7,239 nucleotides of DNA. Origin: an uncultured Lactobacillus sp. (GTDB lineage Bacteria > Bacillota > Bacilli > Lactobacillales > Lactobacillaceae). The notes under the pieces are model-generated. The model saw only the letters and a list, made by a program, of their open reading frames with translations. It made no database searches and was not told the origin of the DNA. Positions 6,955-7,239 of this stretch are shown in pieces. Positions within the stretch are counted from its first letter, which is position 1. Every line of letters starts with the position of its first letter. The DNA is taken from NCBI GenBank assembly GCA_905204935.1, contig CAJLBJ010000038.1:1-7239 (forward strand). The letters are read 5' to 3'. Position numbers and translations under genes: made by a program.

Positions 6955-7013
6955 AAAAAGTGTGGTTACTTTTTAACTATTTAATAAATATCTAAAATTT
7001 CCACCGCACTTTG
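6953..7013 (-). terminator. imperfect uptake-sequence hairpin, terminator of the upstream gene
   Basis: A perfect uptake core on the minus strand (ACCGCACTT at 7003-7011) faces a one-base variant (AAGTGTGGT at 6958-6966). In the leftward transcript the stem has one C-A mismatch, a 36-nt loop and is followed by seven T. It lies just after the stop codon at 7026-7028. A perfect uptake site and a decayed partner make the stem weaker than the two other hairpins. Confidence 0.7.
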
Positions 7014-7025
7014 TTTTAAATTAGT

Positions 7026-7239
7026 TTATTTTACTTCGTTATCTAATTCTTCTCGCAGATGGCGTTCATTGATAATTTTCTGTGTCGCACGGCGTTCATT
7101 GAACCAGCCTTGTTTTTGGTTTGGGGTTTTCTTATTCCATTCGGCAAGTGCCAGTTCAATAGCGCGGTCGGCTTTTTTGCGACTAAACGGCACACGCAGT
7201 GCAAAGGCATTACATAAAGCAATATTAAATTTTAAGCCG
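7026..7239 (-). CDS. C-terminal end of a divergent homolog of the immunity-like proteins (partial)
   Basis: Seventy codons plus stop, running off the right edge. The peptide contains IALCNAFALRVPFSRKKADR, which aligns with IAFCNSFSFIRFPISSRKKI at about 263-281 of the two complete copies, followed by RAIE and a charged tail ending ELDNEVK, comparable to LINEVND in the copies. The tail is shorter than theirs by about 13 residues. It is clearly the same family but far more diverged than the two copies are from each other. By analogy it should be the immunity gene of another effector module located to the right. Because only the C-terminal end is seen, membrane helices and loop are not visible. 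It ends in an uptake-sequence hairpin like the others. Confidence 0.8.
   Translation of the reverse strand, partial: GLKFNIALCNAFALRVPFSRKKADRAIELALAEWNKKTPNQKQGWFNERRATQKIINERHLREELDNEVK

Noticed and set aside
6760..6984. Plus-strand open frame spanning the adaptor start and the promoter
   Set aside because: It reads through the promoter and hairpin on the opposite strand, and the peptide looks non-coding.
171..7013. Insertion sequence or CRISPR interpretation of the recurrent inverted 10-mers
   Set aside because: The repeats are DNA-uptake cores at gene ends with T-runs; there is no transposase, no target duplication and no regular spacer pattern.

Overview
The window comes from a Pasteurellaceae genome of the Haemophilus influenzae uptake-sequence type. 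The 9-mer AAGTGCGGT or its complement ACCGCACTT occurs seven times in 7.2 kb, three of these in inverted pairs typical of this family, and the DNA is AT-rich. The exact genus cannot be read from the sequence.

All genes lie on the minus strand, so the window reads right to left. It holds one complete type VI secretion (T6SS) effector module and parts of its neighbours. At the right edge is the C-terminal 70 codons of a divergent homolog of the immunity-like proteins (7026-7239), followed by a hairpin terminator (6953-7013). A good extended -10 promoter (6926-6954) overlaps the terminator's T-run. Then come a DUF4123-type adaptor/chaperone (5502-6890), a 1013-aa VasX / BTH_I2691-like membrane-active effector (2471-5512, 11-bp overlap with the adaptor gene) and a two-pass membrane protein, the candidate immunity protein (1438-2469, 1 nt after the effector). 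A second uptake-sequence terminator (1362-1421) follows, then a second copy of the immunity-like gene (245-1276) with its own terminator (171-229). The last ~165 bases contain the possible start of another gene, unidentified.

Likely working model: the adaptor binds the effector and loads it on a VgrG spike that is not in this window. The effector is delivered to rival cells and damages the membrane through its C-terminal hydrophobic helices. The two-pass membrane proteins protect the producer. The two complete immunity copies have the same length and align without gaps. They differ at 2 of 203 residues in the C-terminal part but at 43 of 85 in the predicted periplasmic loop plus start of the second membrane helix, which suggests a specificity region that diverged while the rest was duplicated recently or homogenised.

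The most interesting points are this mosaic immunity pair, the use of inverted DNA-uptake sequences as terminators at the end of each immunity gene (so they bracket exchangeable cassettes), the G10 tract in one terminator loop, and the absence of uptake sequences from the effector gene. Domain names rest on recognition of sequence motifs; no database search was possible.
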